A DNA stretch of 64,000 nt from Myrica gale (taxonomy: Eukaryota; Streptophyta; Magnoliopsida; Fagales; Myricaceae). A program made the position numbers and the translations under genes. Below the pieces are notes generated by a model. It was not told the DNA's origin and ran no database searches. It was given only the letters and a program-made list of their open reading frames with translations. The DNA lies in the NCBI GenBank assembly GCA_963930655.1, contig OZ005615.1, positions 8,016,001 to 8,080,000 of the forward strand, in the 5' to 3' direction. This document shows positions 36,136-47,633 of the stretch, piece after piece (the first letter of the stretch is position 1; the number at the start of each line of letters is the position of its first letter).

Positions 36136-36563
36136 TACATCTAGAAAAGTTTGAAAAAAAAAATATTAGTTACCAGTGTTAAAGTATTCACTTTGTAATT
36201 CTTATTTTTGTAGAGTAAGGAGAGTTTTTTTGGTGCCTGATGGGTTTTATTTTTCCTAAAAGCATCCTTTGATCTCACTTGGGACTGTTCTAAGCTGTTT
36301 CCTTGTCAAATTTGTACCCAAATTTCAACTGACATTTATTTATTTTCGACAACGTGAGCCGCATTATGGATGGGTTCCTCTTTCTAAAATCCCAAGAGCA
36401 ACTTGGATTCTCTCTCTATATGAAGGAAACTTAGGAAAGGATGGATGCCAAGATCAGATAATACTTCCCTTGCTATAATGGTTCCAGTATCATCTTTTGA
36501 GAATATTTGCACAAAGACATTTCCAGGATAATGTCCTTAAAGATCCCAAAGTTATAGCAGACT

Positions 36564-39500
36564 TTACCTATTGAGGATGTGTAACATGTGAGGCCATTCA
36601 CGGAGCTTGAAATGCACATCCACTATATCCTTACCTCTCTGTTGTATGTAATTGACCTCTCCATACGAACCACATCTCTTTTGGACTCCCTTGATTTTCC
36701 CATTGATGTTAGATATGAGGACTACTGTTGTCCTTGGCGTATCAATTCTGAAGATCAATAACTGCTTCCCTGACACGTATATTGAATGTTCCGCAATTGC
36801 TCTTTCTTCGGCATCTTCAGTCTGCAAAAGAGGCACTTTTTTTAGAGCATATATATAACAGGAACTGCGTTTAAGATGTTGACACGCATCAGAAGACAAC
36901 TTTCGTTTTTGTTTAAAAGAAATAGTACTGTTGGAGAATTCCGGTGCTACTGGCCTCTAGTGGCAAAAACACAGAAGTCTCTCTTACGAACTTGAGGATG
37001 AAGGTACCAAGCCAAGACCAGAAAGTTCAAAACTGTTTTTCTGTCTCGGTACATGCAGTTGGGCTTCATATCAGCGCACCTACCCGCCCACCCCCCCTTC
37101 CTCTCTTTTCTCCTCCTGGACACTACCCTTCTCTTTTACCAAAAAGAAAGGATCAATTAAGTAGCGTCCAGGCAGAAAACTTCTTTTGGGGCTACTCGGG
37201 TCTGCATTGCTCACACAACTATTAGGCCCTACAAGATTTTTGTAGCCACATATCTGAGATAACAACTTAAGCTAGAAGCTTTACGTGTATGAAAGCATAG
37301 TATAACTATCAAAAGAAATTTCAAGTGGAAGTCACTGCCAAATGCACCATAAGTTGGAGAGTTTGCGAAGACTCTCTCTACTTTAGGACTGCTTGAACAG
37401 GAAGCAAAGTGACAGAGGCCTCACCTCAAATTCCACATAAGCAACAGAATTTGCAGAATCCAAGCGAAAGTTGGACGTGCCACAGTTGCAGAAAGCAAGC
37501 GCTTCTTGCAGTTGATCTGAGCTAATATCCTGAGCCAACCGTTTAATTTTCACTGTTCTAGTGGGATTTTTAACTAGTGCAGCAGGAACATCAGGATCAC
37601 AAATCAACTCAGAAATTGAGATCATAGTGGTGTCTGGCACAAAAGAAGGTGCTTCCACAATCACATTTGCGTTTCCTATCATCAGATCAGTTTTCTTGAG
37701 AGCTTTTTTCAATCCTTTCCCTGTCTGCATAAAACCAGATGACTAGTTCAGACGATTTGAGCAAGATGGATGTTTATTTTGTAAGTTAATGAACAATTTA
37801 TTCCAATTACAAACTTATGGCACATAGGCAAACTAAGTTATTTTGGAAGTTATTGATCAGGGATGCTTAGTATTGAGCACTAACCTTAAAATGCACATAG
37901 GCATCTTTGAAAAAGCCCCCTTCAACAGGGGAAAATTGTTGTATCTTCACAACATCCCCACAATCCTTAAAGGCAGATATAATATCACTGTCCTCTGCTT
38001 CGATGGACAGAAATCTAACCAATATTTTGTTCTTTATAGGCCTTTCTTTCGTGAAGTCTGTAGATGGGGTGTTATCTTGGCCTTCTGTATTCAACAGAAT
38101 AGGAACCCGTGGGATTGGCTTTGACTTGATGTCATTAGAAGCTGCACAATCCAAATTGCCACCTTGCTCGTCCTCCCACAACTCACTATGTTGCACGGAG
38201 GGAAATCCCACACATGGCCCTTCTTTAGTGTATTTCGCCTTTCCACTTTCCTTGCCCATGAAATGGTTTTCTAGTGAAGCACTTTTAGCATCAGAATATT
38301 GCTTGCTAACCCTGGTTTTGGACCTTTTAACTGACTCTGTATTGTTGATTTGCTTATTATTTCTGCAGATAGAACTTTCACGAGATGTAACACTTGATTC
38401 TTCTCCAGGCAGCTCCTTAATGCAGTCAATTAAGCTTTTAACATCAAAATCTCTTACTGTATCATGCCCAAAAATTCCATCTGAATAATCTGAAAGTGCA
38501 TTGGATGTTGGAAAATTCATCTGTTTAAGAGACACTTCTCCAGCTGATTGAATATTGCTTGTCTTCATAAACAAATCTGATAACCCTAGCACCTCCGGGG
38601 CACTATAAGATGATGCAGGCACTTTACCCACATCAGAGTCAGCATGCAGTATTTTAACAAGAGATGCAGTTCTTTTGTCAATACGATAACTTCCATTTCC
38701 AACTTTCCATTTCCAACTGAAGTCACTCCATCTGCACCTTCTTTTGGTGATCTTCTAGAAGCTTCTCCTGCTAACTGATGCAAGGATGTTAGGTGCTCAG
38801 CCTTTGAGTCTTGATTTTTGTCTACTTCTCCAAGCATGCCAGATATTGTTTTCTTAAGCACCTTGTGCCCATTGTCAAGCTTGGTTTCTGGTTGATCTTC
38901 CATACAGTTTTCTCCTATTTTATGTGCAGCTGCACCTACTGAATTACTCTTCTCATCACCGTGAGTCTATAAATCCCTCTTGTGATGAAACTGTAGTTTC
39001 TGTCTCACCTATTTTGATGTTATCTGGACTAATATACACCTTAGTGACCTCCGGAGCTTTGAGTTTGTCCAAATCCTCAGAAGCAATTTCATCAATCAAA
39101 TTTGTTGGCCCGTTTTCCAGAAGTTTCTTCCCAGTACTGAGAGAATATATAACGGCTCCTGATTATCTACTTAGTGGTCCAGAGCTCCCAAGTTCAGTTC
39201 TACTTTGACAACTACTTGTCTTGGTAGACTCAGAAGCCGTTGCAACAACCACATCCCTGGAAGAGCTTTCTCCTGTTACATGGAATTCTACATAGGTTGA
39301 AACACACTCCTTTCCACTGTTAGAATCAACTAAAGCTTCATTTGTCCAAACTTTACTTTTTGATTCACCAAAATCAGTATCGTGTGGAGTGTTCTGTCGC
39401 ATTTTACCCTCAAATGCTGACCTATCAACTGCAGAATCTGATGTCTCACTGGTGATTTGATTCCGAACAGGTTTCCCCAGCATCTTTACCTTAAATTTAG

Positions 39501-39592
39501 TAAGGATGCCTTTCAGAGCATTCCATGATTCCCCAACTTTATTTTGAAGTTGTGCTGCATTTGGTAAGACCCCTGGATGCATTTCCACATAT
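36564..39592 (-). pseudogene. Three-RRM RNA-binding protein gene, disrupted
   Basis: Exons on - are 39592-37885, 37724-37425 and 36821 to about 36567, with matching phases and GT-AG introns. Three RRM-like domains can be read: one ending ...DAYVHFK, a second around TVKIKRLAQDISSDQLQEAL, and a third around VVLISNINGKIKGVQKRCG. The first exon is long, Ser/Thr/Lys-rich and low in complexity. It has three lesions: a stop at 39163-39165, a one-base frame change near 38965, and a 14-base tandem duplication at about 38693-38720 that shifts the frame before RIDKRTASLVKILHADSD. Upstream exons and anything beyond a possible donor at 36567 were not found. The family member could not be named. A functional gene with sequencing errors is possible but less likely. 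Confidence 0.65.
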
Positions 39593-42500
39593 CTGCACAT
39601 TTAAGAATCTTAAGGGATTAGACTCAAAGGCCACAATTGTAGGTAGAACCGAGAATTCACAGTAAATGCATAAACATGCATCCATACAAGGCACTTTGCC
39701 TCCCACAAGATCCAGGTGCTTACAGCAGCCAGTGGCAGAAATGGATTCCATTTCCAGTGGCTTAAAACAGAAAATGGCCTCCCCCCACCACCAAAAGATA
39801 TTGAGTTACCTGGCTTGAATGATATCACATATTACACCCGTTGGACTTCTAATGCTAAAACATGACCAGCCAACCTAACTTAAATAACACATCATAACAT
39901 GTTTTGAGTTTTCAAAATATTAGTATTTAAAGTTAAGAAGAACTAAAACTTGGGTTGATAACTCCAAAATGATTGGAAAACACAGACTGAAAATGGGTTG
40001 GTAGTTCCAGAATGCAGCTCAAACAAGAACTGTATAGTAGTATGGTTCACTAAACAGCAGTAAAAAAAATAGAAGGTTAAAATCAATACTGATCAACAAT
40101 CTTCAACGTTAAAAGATAAACTAATAGTTTGGTTTCCGGAATTGCCAGAAGGTTATAAGCTTGAGAAAAAGGAACAACTTTATGTTTAAGAAATACTTTT
40201 ACCTTTGCTTTGTGCTTGAAGCATGCTAAAGCACACTTCTAATAACACTACTTTGTCTTGCCAGTTCCTACTTGTGTATTATGGGAAGTATCTAAAAGTT
40301 GGTGTGTTTGTTCTGTGGGCTTCCTTCTCACCTGTATAAAATCCCTCAGACGTATAAGTAAAGGAACTCATATAATGAACAAGAGAACATTTAAACATAA
40401 GGTCAACACTATCCAGTGTAAGTCATGTTCCTTACCAACAAGCAAGAGTTGGCGCTTTCCCTTTCTGTTAAGTACATTTGAATATAGGAAGAAGCGCATA
40501 ACGAGATCCAAACAGGAGAAATCAATTAAGCGAAAAGTAAAAAGGTAATAATTAGAACCCACGGATCCAAAAAAAGTTTGAGAAGATAATAAAAACCCAA
40601 TTGGTGCCTCCATCTATCTGTGGAGAAAAATCCCTGGGGCATGCTAAAATAAAAGCAAATTCTTTGGTTAAGAAGGATGCCTCAACTTTGAAAGATTTAT
40701 TCAGAGATCTACTTCCACTCCAAAGCAACCGGAGGAAATCTCTCATTTTCTCTTTGCTTATAATTTCATAATCCACGAAACAAGTAAAAGTGTAACTATT
40801 GACTTATCTTTTTTTTTTTTATAAGTAACTATTGACTTATCTTTCCTTATCACAATGTTGAATTATACTGATGGCTCCTTGGTTTGGATGCTGCTTGACA
40901 ACAAAATCCAGACCACGAAAATAATTAATTACATTTTACCCAGCATCAACCTCAGCCTTGTGAACTCACTAACCAAGTCTAAAGGACGGACCGACGGACA
41001 ATCTAGAGTTTTAAGCACTAATCTCGCCAAGCATTTCCACGGGACAGTACATTTTATACATTTACGTTTTTTCAGTGCGATCGTATCAATACTAATACTT
41101 CCTATTTTGGGTAAAACGTAATACTCCATCGTGGTTCTGAACGTCTGAATTTCAACGGTCCAAGACACCGGAGGTGCATCTTTTTAACAAATATCAGAAA
41201 TTCTAAGGGAAAACAGCAAATTTCTCTATATTTGTACGCATATTAGAACACCCATTTCAGTTTTCAACAAAATTAGTCGAAGACCTCACTTCTTCACGTC
41301 CGATTCCGTAGCCGCTCTCTGCTCACTCGCATCCTCCGGATTCTTTGAATGCGAAGACAGTACAATCAGCCAACCTGAGAAAAACAGAAATCTTATTACA
41401 CGCAAAAAAGGTTGCCGTCAAGTGGGTTTACCTATCGTGTGGAAATGAAGCTGAACCCCTGGTTTTGGAAGAAGGAAGACGAGAGCGCTATAGTACCGTC
41501 AACTTTGTGGAAGTAGTGAGACAAGAGAGACAGACGCGGGGCGGGGGTGGGGGGTTTGGAGAGGTTTTAGGACATGATTTTGTTTACTTTCAGCCTACTG
41601 CGGACTTGCTAGCCTTTTTAGGTAATAGGTACGGTTTTGGTTCAGAGATGGAGCTCGAAAGAAATAACACAAATGTACGTATAGGAAAATTTTGTTTGAA
41701 AAAAGTTAATAACATGAAACAAAAAAAAAATTCTTAATTTAAGAGAGAGTAAAAATAAAATAATCATAACGGAAAAAAATCGAACAAAAAATTACTTAAT
41801 TTCAGTTTTTTATTTTATTCGGTTCTCTTTGTTTTGGTTAAATTTTTATTTTTATTTCACAAATTAAAATTATTATTTTTGTTTTACTTTATTTTATCTT
41901 ATCTTGTACACATATTTTATTATTATTATTATTATATTTTGTTGGTATTTTTTCACATCAGCATCTGTACAGGTCACTAGGCAGTTTTCATTACGTTAAG
42001 ATGTTCTTTTTATAAAAATTTGTAAGATTTTTAGAATTTTTTTATAGAAGTGTAAATATTTATGTAAATTTGAGTGTTATAGGTTTTTGTGTAAAAATTA
42101 GTGAAATTTTTAAAGATATTTAAATTATATTAGAGTTTATAAAAATGTGTAAAAATAGATTATTTGATATAATTTTTTAATAAAAAATATTATATTTTAG
42201 TGAAAAAGTACAAAAGATAATATTTCTTATAATTTTTTAAAAAAAGCGTATTGAAATTTGTGTAAAAATTATTTAAGTTTGAGTTAAAAGTATTGAGTAT
42301 GATTTTTTGTGATTTTAAATATTATTTTTTTATGAATATTGTTACATTCGTTTTAGCCTAGAATATTTTTGTAAAGAACATGCTCTTAATAGACCAAAAT
42401 ATGGATAGGGTTTATATTGCACAGACAGAGTTAGCACAGGTCTTGAATTTTAAGTGGTGTTGATATTTTTCCCTTGAAACCTCCAAAATAGACTAAAAAG

Positions 42501-44359
42501 CGGGTTAGTGAAATCAGGCCACGTATGGACCGTGAAACACTTTGATTTTGAGGATTTACGATTTTTATTAACTTCTTTCTACCTCAAACATATTACATGA
42601 ATTTCATGTTTCAATTTTGGAAGGGAAAAATAACGCCTTCAAAAATAACGCCTTCAATCTTGGTCAACTTTGGTTGATTCAACTAAGTTTATCTATTAAT
42701 GTATTTATTTTATTCTTTTAATATTAAAAAATATAATTATTAAACAAATTAATTTAAATAATTTTTTAATTTATCTTTTAATCTATAACACTTCAACCAA
42801 ACTATTTATTTCATTTTTTATATTATGATATGTGATAATTAAATTAATTAGTTTCTATTTTTTTTAATTTATATTTTGATCTATAATAACTTTTCTATTA
42901 ATCCATTTCTTTCGTCATTTAGGTATCTAATTACTAAAAAAAATTAGTATAGACAAATTCCCAACATTCTTACATTCAAATTCGCCCGAGAATTGATTCC
43001 AAAGATTAAGCAGTGTTTCTTTCTTCTTCTCGAGGTGTTCTCCAATATTCTTCAAAGGGTATCTGAAGTTTAGCAGGTACGTCAAAGAGTTCATTCGTAT
43101 TTCGCACGATAATAGGAGTTTTTCTCCTCTTTTTGGAGCACTGTTTCACTCATTTTAATTCGTACCTCCTTGCAAAGGAGATATAACTACTCCATACGCC
43201 ATCAAGAAACTAATGGCATTGAATTTCATTTCCCTTTCTGATGTATTAAGCTCCTTAAATGGTTGCATGGGCCAAACCAACTTGGCATCCTCTGTCTTGT
43301 GTACCAGCTGACTTAAATCTGAAGCATGTATAGCAATTATGTATCTGCGGGGTTAGAAGGCATAAACCAATACGTAGGACTTCACAAGTCTAACTAAGTT
43401 GCTCACCAAATCTGTATTTATGATTCTGCAGAACTTTATTGTCGATTCCTACTTTAGTAAGAGAACCCTGGAGCTGTTGGAGCCCAAGTAAAAGAAAACA
43501 ACAACTTGTTTGAATGCTTTCGAGATCCTCATGAGACTTCTCTTTTTCTTATAGTTTCAGTTTATTATGTGTGATTGAGCTTTTACTAATAACGATTTAC
43601 AATATTCTACAGATCTTATCAACCAGTGTATGCCCAAGAGCCAAATTAGCTGACATGAATATTGCATAACATAGATCCCCACCGAGAAGGAAAGAGAGGA
43701 ACCTGATGAGTTGTGAGGTGGCATTTCAGGGACAAATCCTATCCGGGTTAAGCTTGTACAGTAGAAATAAGAATGAACTCCAATTCTTTTTTATTTTCTT
43801 AGCAACTATCTCGGATGTAACAGTTTTCCAAAGACACTTCTCAGTGACACCATTTGGCAATCCTATGGGCAGCCATAGAGTTAGCTTCTCCAGATGCCCA
43901 GCCCTCCAATTCAGTTAGAGAGTAATTCGGTATATCTGCCCAACAACAATGCCGGGTTTCTCTCATCCTCCACTCTCAATATTCGAAAACAGAGTCAAAG
44001 ATGATTGATTGGCATTACCTGCCTTAACAAAAGGCAGAAAAGTGACCGTTACATGTTTAATTTTCTGTCTAACAAATAAATAAAGGTAATACATTTTCTC
44101 TTTTAATGCATTAACCCAAGAATAGGACGTCTACAGAAAAACTTCAAATAGCTTTCCTGGACTTCTGATTTGACTTCAAATTGGTCCCTCGTAATTATAC
44201 TACCAAGCAAATAATCAAAAGCTTGAACCTTGCCAAGTATGCTCCTCTGTCTCCATCTAACATTTCTCTTCTTTTTGACTAGTTAACCGTTTCTCGTGAC
44301 TATTTTCTGGACGTACCAGACATTCATCAAGGTGTCCCTTCCCAAATTGCGAGAAAAAC
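39593..44359. other. Intergenic, AT-rich, no supported gene
   Basis: This holds the upstream region of the RRM pseudogene and then DNA that is more than 75% AT at about 41700-42960. The open frame at 41345-41737 (+) has biased composition and no recognised domain. The region 42980-44350 is less AT-rich and probably contains the 5' leader of the PP2C-like gene, possibly with a leader intron. Confidence 0.45.
40792..40844. repeat. Tail-only retroposon footprint
   Basis: The 20-base direct repeat gtaactattgacttatcttt (40792-40811 and 40825-40844) encloses only ttttttttt followed by ataa. The 3' end of the SINE at 35914 shows the same t-run followed by ataa on the + strand, so the insert could be the bare tail of that family. 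Polymerase slippage is an alternative. Confidence 0.5.
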
Positions 44360-47023
44360 ATGGGGCTGAAGGAACTTCATCTCAAGTTGAAGGTAAGCCT
44401 ATAATTTCCTGGTTGTTTTTTTTTTCTTTTGACCTCTTATTTTGCAGACCATAAACGATGTCATTCGCTTTTGATCAAACCAATGGATTAAAAGTAAGCA
44501 TTCATATGCTAAATGTAAGCGAAATGGAGAAGATAATAATGGGGGAATAGACCGGCAACAGAGACTGTTTTTTCTTAATGTCTGCAATTTTACATGCATA
44601 AAACTGATAGGTCTTTTTCATTTTGTCATTTCGAATGGATTAAAAGTACAGATATTTTGTGATATAGGTGAATTTACCATCAAGAAATTGTCATTGCTGA
44701 TCCTTCTTTCTTTAGTTAACTTCTACACTGAGTGGTTTTAGGCGTTCAAGCTGAAACGCTTTCTGATTGGAGATGGCGGGAGCAAGAAAAGAGTGCAGGG
44801 GATTATAAGGAGGCCTTCATGGATGATGCCAGTGTCACATGGGTATCATGTCGTTGATGATCAATCATTTAGAAGTGGTTCAGATGAGCCCGAATCTGAC
44901 TCAGTTGTGGTTCAAAGAGAGCAAATGGAAGAATTAGAATTGTGGTTTTTTGGAGTTTTCGATGCTCAAGTTGGAGATGGAGTTTCTAAGTATATGCAAG
45001 CCCATTTGTTTGACAGGAACGTCAAAGAGGTAACAAAGATTCTGTATAACACTATCCTTATAACCTTGCTATCCTTAAAAGAAATGACAACATTTTGAAG
45101 TATAAAACGTGTTTTGAAGAGAGAGTGACTTGAATATTTGCACTAGTGGATTGCAAATTGAATAATGCCACAGGTCCAGCTACATCGATGCAGCCATTGC
45201 AGCAAACAGTAATTCCCATTTGTCTTGCTGGACTGTTTTGGCATCAATTCCAATATAACCAGGATTGTAAAAAGTTCGTGTTTGTCTTTTTTCCTTCTCC
45301 TACTTAGTTTGGTAGTACAAAGGGCTTTCTTCAGGGATAGTAAGTACATCTGAAGAAGACACCCAATAAGCCTAATCAGCTTCTTGCTATAATCATACTC
45401 TTATAGATTTTGAAGCACAGCTACCAGTGCCATATTGGCTCCTTCCGTTTTCTCTTTCTACCTTCAGTTTTTTATTTTTGTTGAGCTTGGCAGTCTCAAT
45501 TAAAGAGAAAGAGCAAAGAGACGATGAGAAAGGCATACCTTGGTGCAAGAGCAAAGATCAGAGAGACACAAAAAGAAGATGAGACATGGAGAGCGGGTTC
45601 AGCATCTGTATTGGTAATCAACGCGGAAAAGCTTGTGACAGCTTACATGGGAGATTATAGAGCTGTTGTGTGCAGAGATGGTGTGGCTCATCAGATAAGG
45701 AGCAAGGGCCAGCAATCATCCAAAATATATTGGTCTCGCAGACTGATTTCAGGTGTGGAACACTTCTTTCCTACTTTGTCCCAGTTTCTTGAAACCAAAT
45801 GCATACATGATTCAAGTGATTTATCAGCACAAGTACAGTAGAGTTTGTGTGGCCTTAACCTTGTGGCATCTCTGTCACTGAAAATAGAGTGCTGGAGTTA
45901 GAAAGTGCATCACGGCTCCAGGTGACCCCAAAAGTTTGCTTCCACAAAAAATTTCTTCAATGGGAAAGGAAGAACATTCATTTCCAGGCCTCAACAATAC
46001 ACAGCAAATTGGTGTACTTATTTGTTTTCGAAATTGTTTTCCTTTTCTTTTCTTTCTTTTATTTTTCCTTTCCTACTAACTTCTTTCTCCACGTTATTTA
46101 AAAAACATGCTTTTGGTGAGTAGGATGAAAATGATCCAGATGTAGTTCCTTAAATGGTTATTTTCAAATTGAGTTGACAAGTTGTCTGGTTGCTGTCATC
46201 TCCCTGTTTTACTGTCTTTGTAATTGTTCTGATGTTATTTGGGGTGCTGATATATACACTGTTTGATTAGAAAATAATACCGAGACTTTAAGGACGTCAC
46301 CTAAAGGTCACCCTTAGCGAAAATTCCTGATCGAGTAGAAGACGACGTGCTTAGACAAATAATAAAAGAGTAGAAGACAGAGAATAGTGGTGATGATGCT
46401 AGAGGATCACCACAGGATTCGAAACTAACCAGTTATGATGCTTGCATCCACATACTTCAATATACTATATGATTAACACTATGTGATGTTCTTCTGCATA
46501 AAGTGCGCATATTAGGATACCGTTTTGGCAAAGCAGCAGGGAGTACGCAATCCAAAGGCTCTGAACTTGTGGTTGGTTCTCAAGGAATTGACTCGTACAC
46601 TGAATTTGTGATCTTAGCAAGCACTGGCATATGGGAGGTATGGTGCATTTGTCACACTAATTAGACTCCTGCTTCCATAATATCCATCAAAGATGGAAAA
46701 CCAATACAACTCCAATTTCATGCGGTTTCCTATTGGTTTCGTTTAGAGCTACAGAAAAGCAAAATTCTTGATATAATTCATATTTATGTGCCCTTTCTCT
46801 TTGTTCTGCTAACATATCATGTATTTATTCAATTGCACCAAAATCAAAGAAAGTTGAAGTGCATATGCATGTTTTGTTTATCCAGGTGATGAAGAATCAA
46901 GAGGCTGTGAATCTCATCAGGCACATAGAGGATCCTCAAGAAGCGGCTGAGTGCTTGGCAAAGGAGGCTTTAACTAGAATGAGCAAAAGTACCATTTCTT
47001 GCTTGATCATTCGCTTTGACTAA
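44360..47023 (+). CDS. PP2C-like protein (probable catalytically dead phosphatase)
   Basis: Exons are 44360-44392, 44742-45029, 45494-45752, 46504-46637 and 46886-47023, giving 283 aa with consistent phases. The fold matches the PP2C family and resembles the protein annotated in Arabidopsis as putative PP2C-like protein 44. The metal-site motifs are eroded. GVFDGHGG is replaced by GVFDAQVGDG, LASDGLWD by LASTGIWE, and the C-terminal DN pair by SKSTISCLIIRF. The surrounding fold landmarks remain (AGSASVLVI, YMGDYRAVV). The open frame is undamaged, so it is probably an expressed pseudophosphatase, not a pseudogene. It is shorter than active PP2Cs because part of the central domain is missing. 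Confidence 0.88.
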
Positions 47024-47347
47024 CAGATTCTGTGTTTCTTCATTGCACTAGAGATTTCAATGTTTTGTATAGGGAATAGTTTCACTGCATCTTGTTTGAC
47101 AGACAAGCGGTGGTTTTTTGCTGCGTTTTCATTTTTGGTTTAGCATAAACGAATGGCATGGTACAATGCAGGGCAGCTCAGAAATTTCACTTGACTGCTA
47201 GGCACAAGGGGGAAAAAAGAGAGGAAGAGAGGAAATTATCAGATATATATAACAATAAAGTGAAGGGTCCAATTTATATTACCGTTAATTTGTGCAATTC
47301 AATATATATATGATTAGGTGTGCTCCGTGTGCTTGAGGAAAACAATA

Positions 47348-47404
47348 CAGAGGTGGCTCAAATGCTAGTGACTTAGGCCTATGTCTAATCCATGGGTTCA
47401 ATTC
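47348..47404 (+). mobile_element. Possible SINE head
   Basis: The sequence gtggctcaaatgctagtg resembles a pol III box A, and gggttcaattc about 35 bases later resembles box B. A poly(A) tail and target duplication were not found, so this may be a fragment or chance. Confidence 0.3.
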
Positions 47405-47633
47405 GAAGAGAAATAGACACAAGATATGAGTCATGTAACATTCAATATTATATGTCTCACTCCAAATTGAACTATATGGACACTACGGTGGAATTCATAT
47501 GTTGTGTTTGTTTCACTCCAAATTGGATCATCCACTTAGGGCAGCAAATTAGAAAGGATTTCTCTATTGCCCCCAACTACAAAAACCAGACAAATAAATA
47601 AATAATGCCTCAAAAAAACTCGTGACTGATCTT

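Noticed and set aside
37080-37110. C-rich tract as regulatory element
   Set aside because: It lies in an intron of the RRM pseudogene; simple sequence with no further support.
41345-41737. 130-codon frame on +
   Set aside because: There is no recognisable domain, splice partners or promoter, and the tail is low-complexity Lys/Asn; not supported as a gene.
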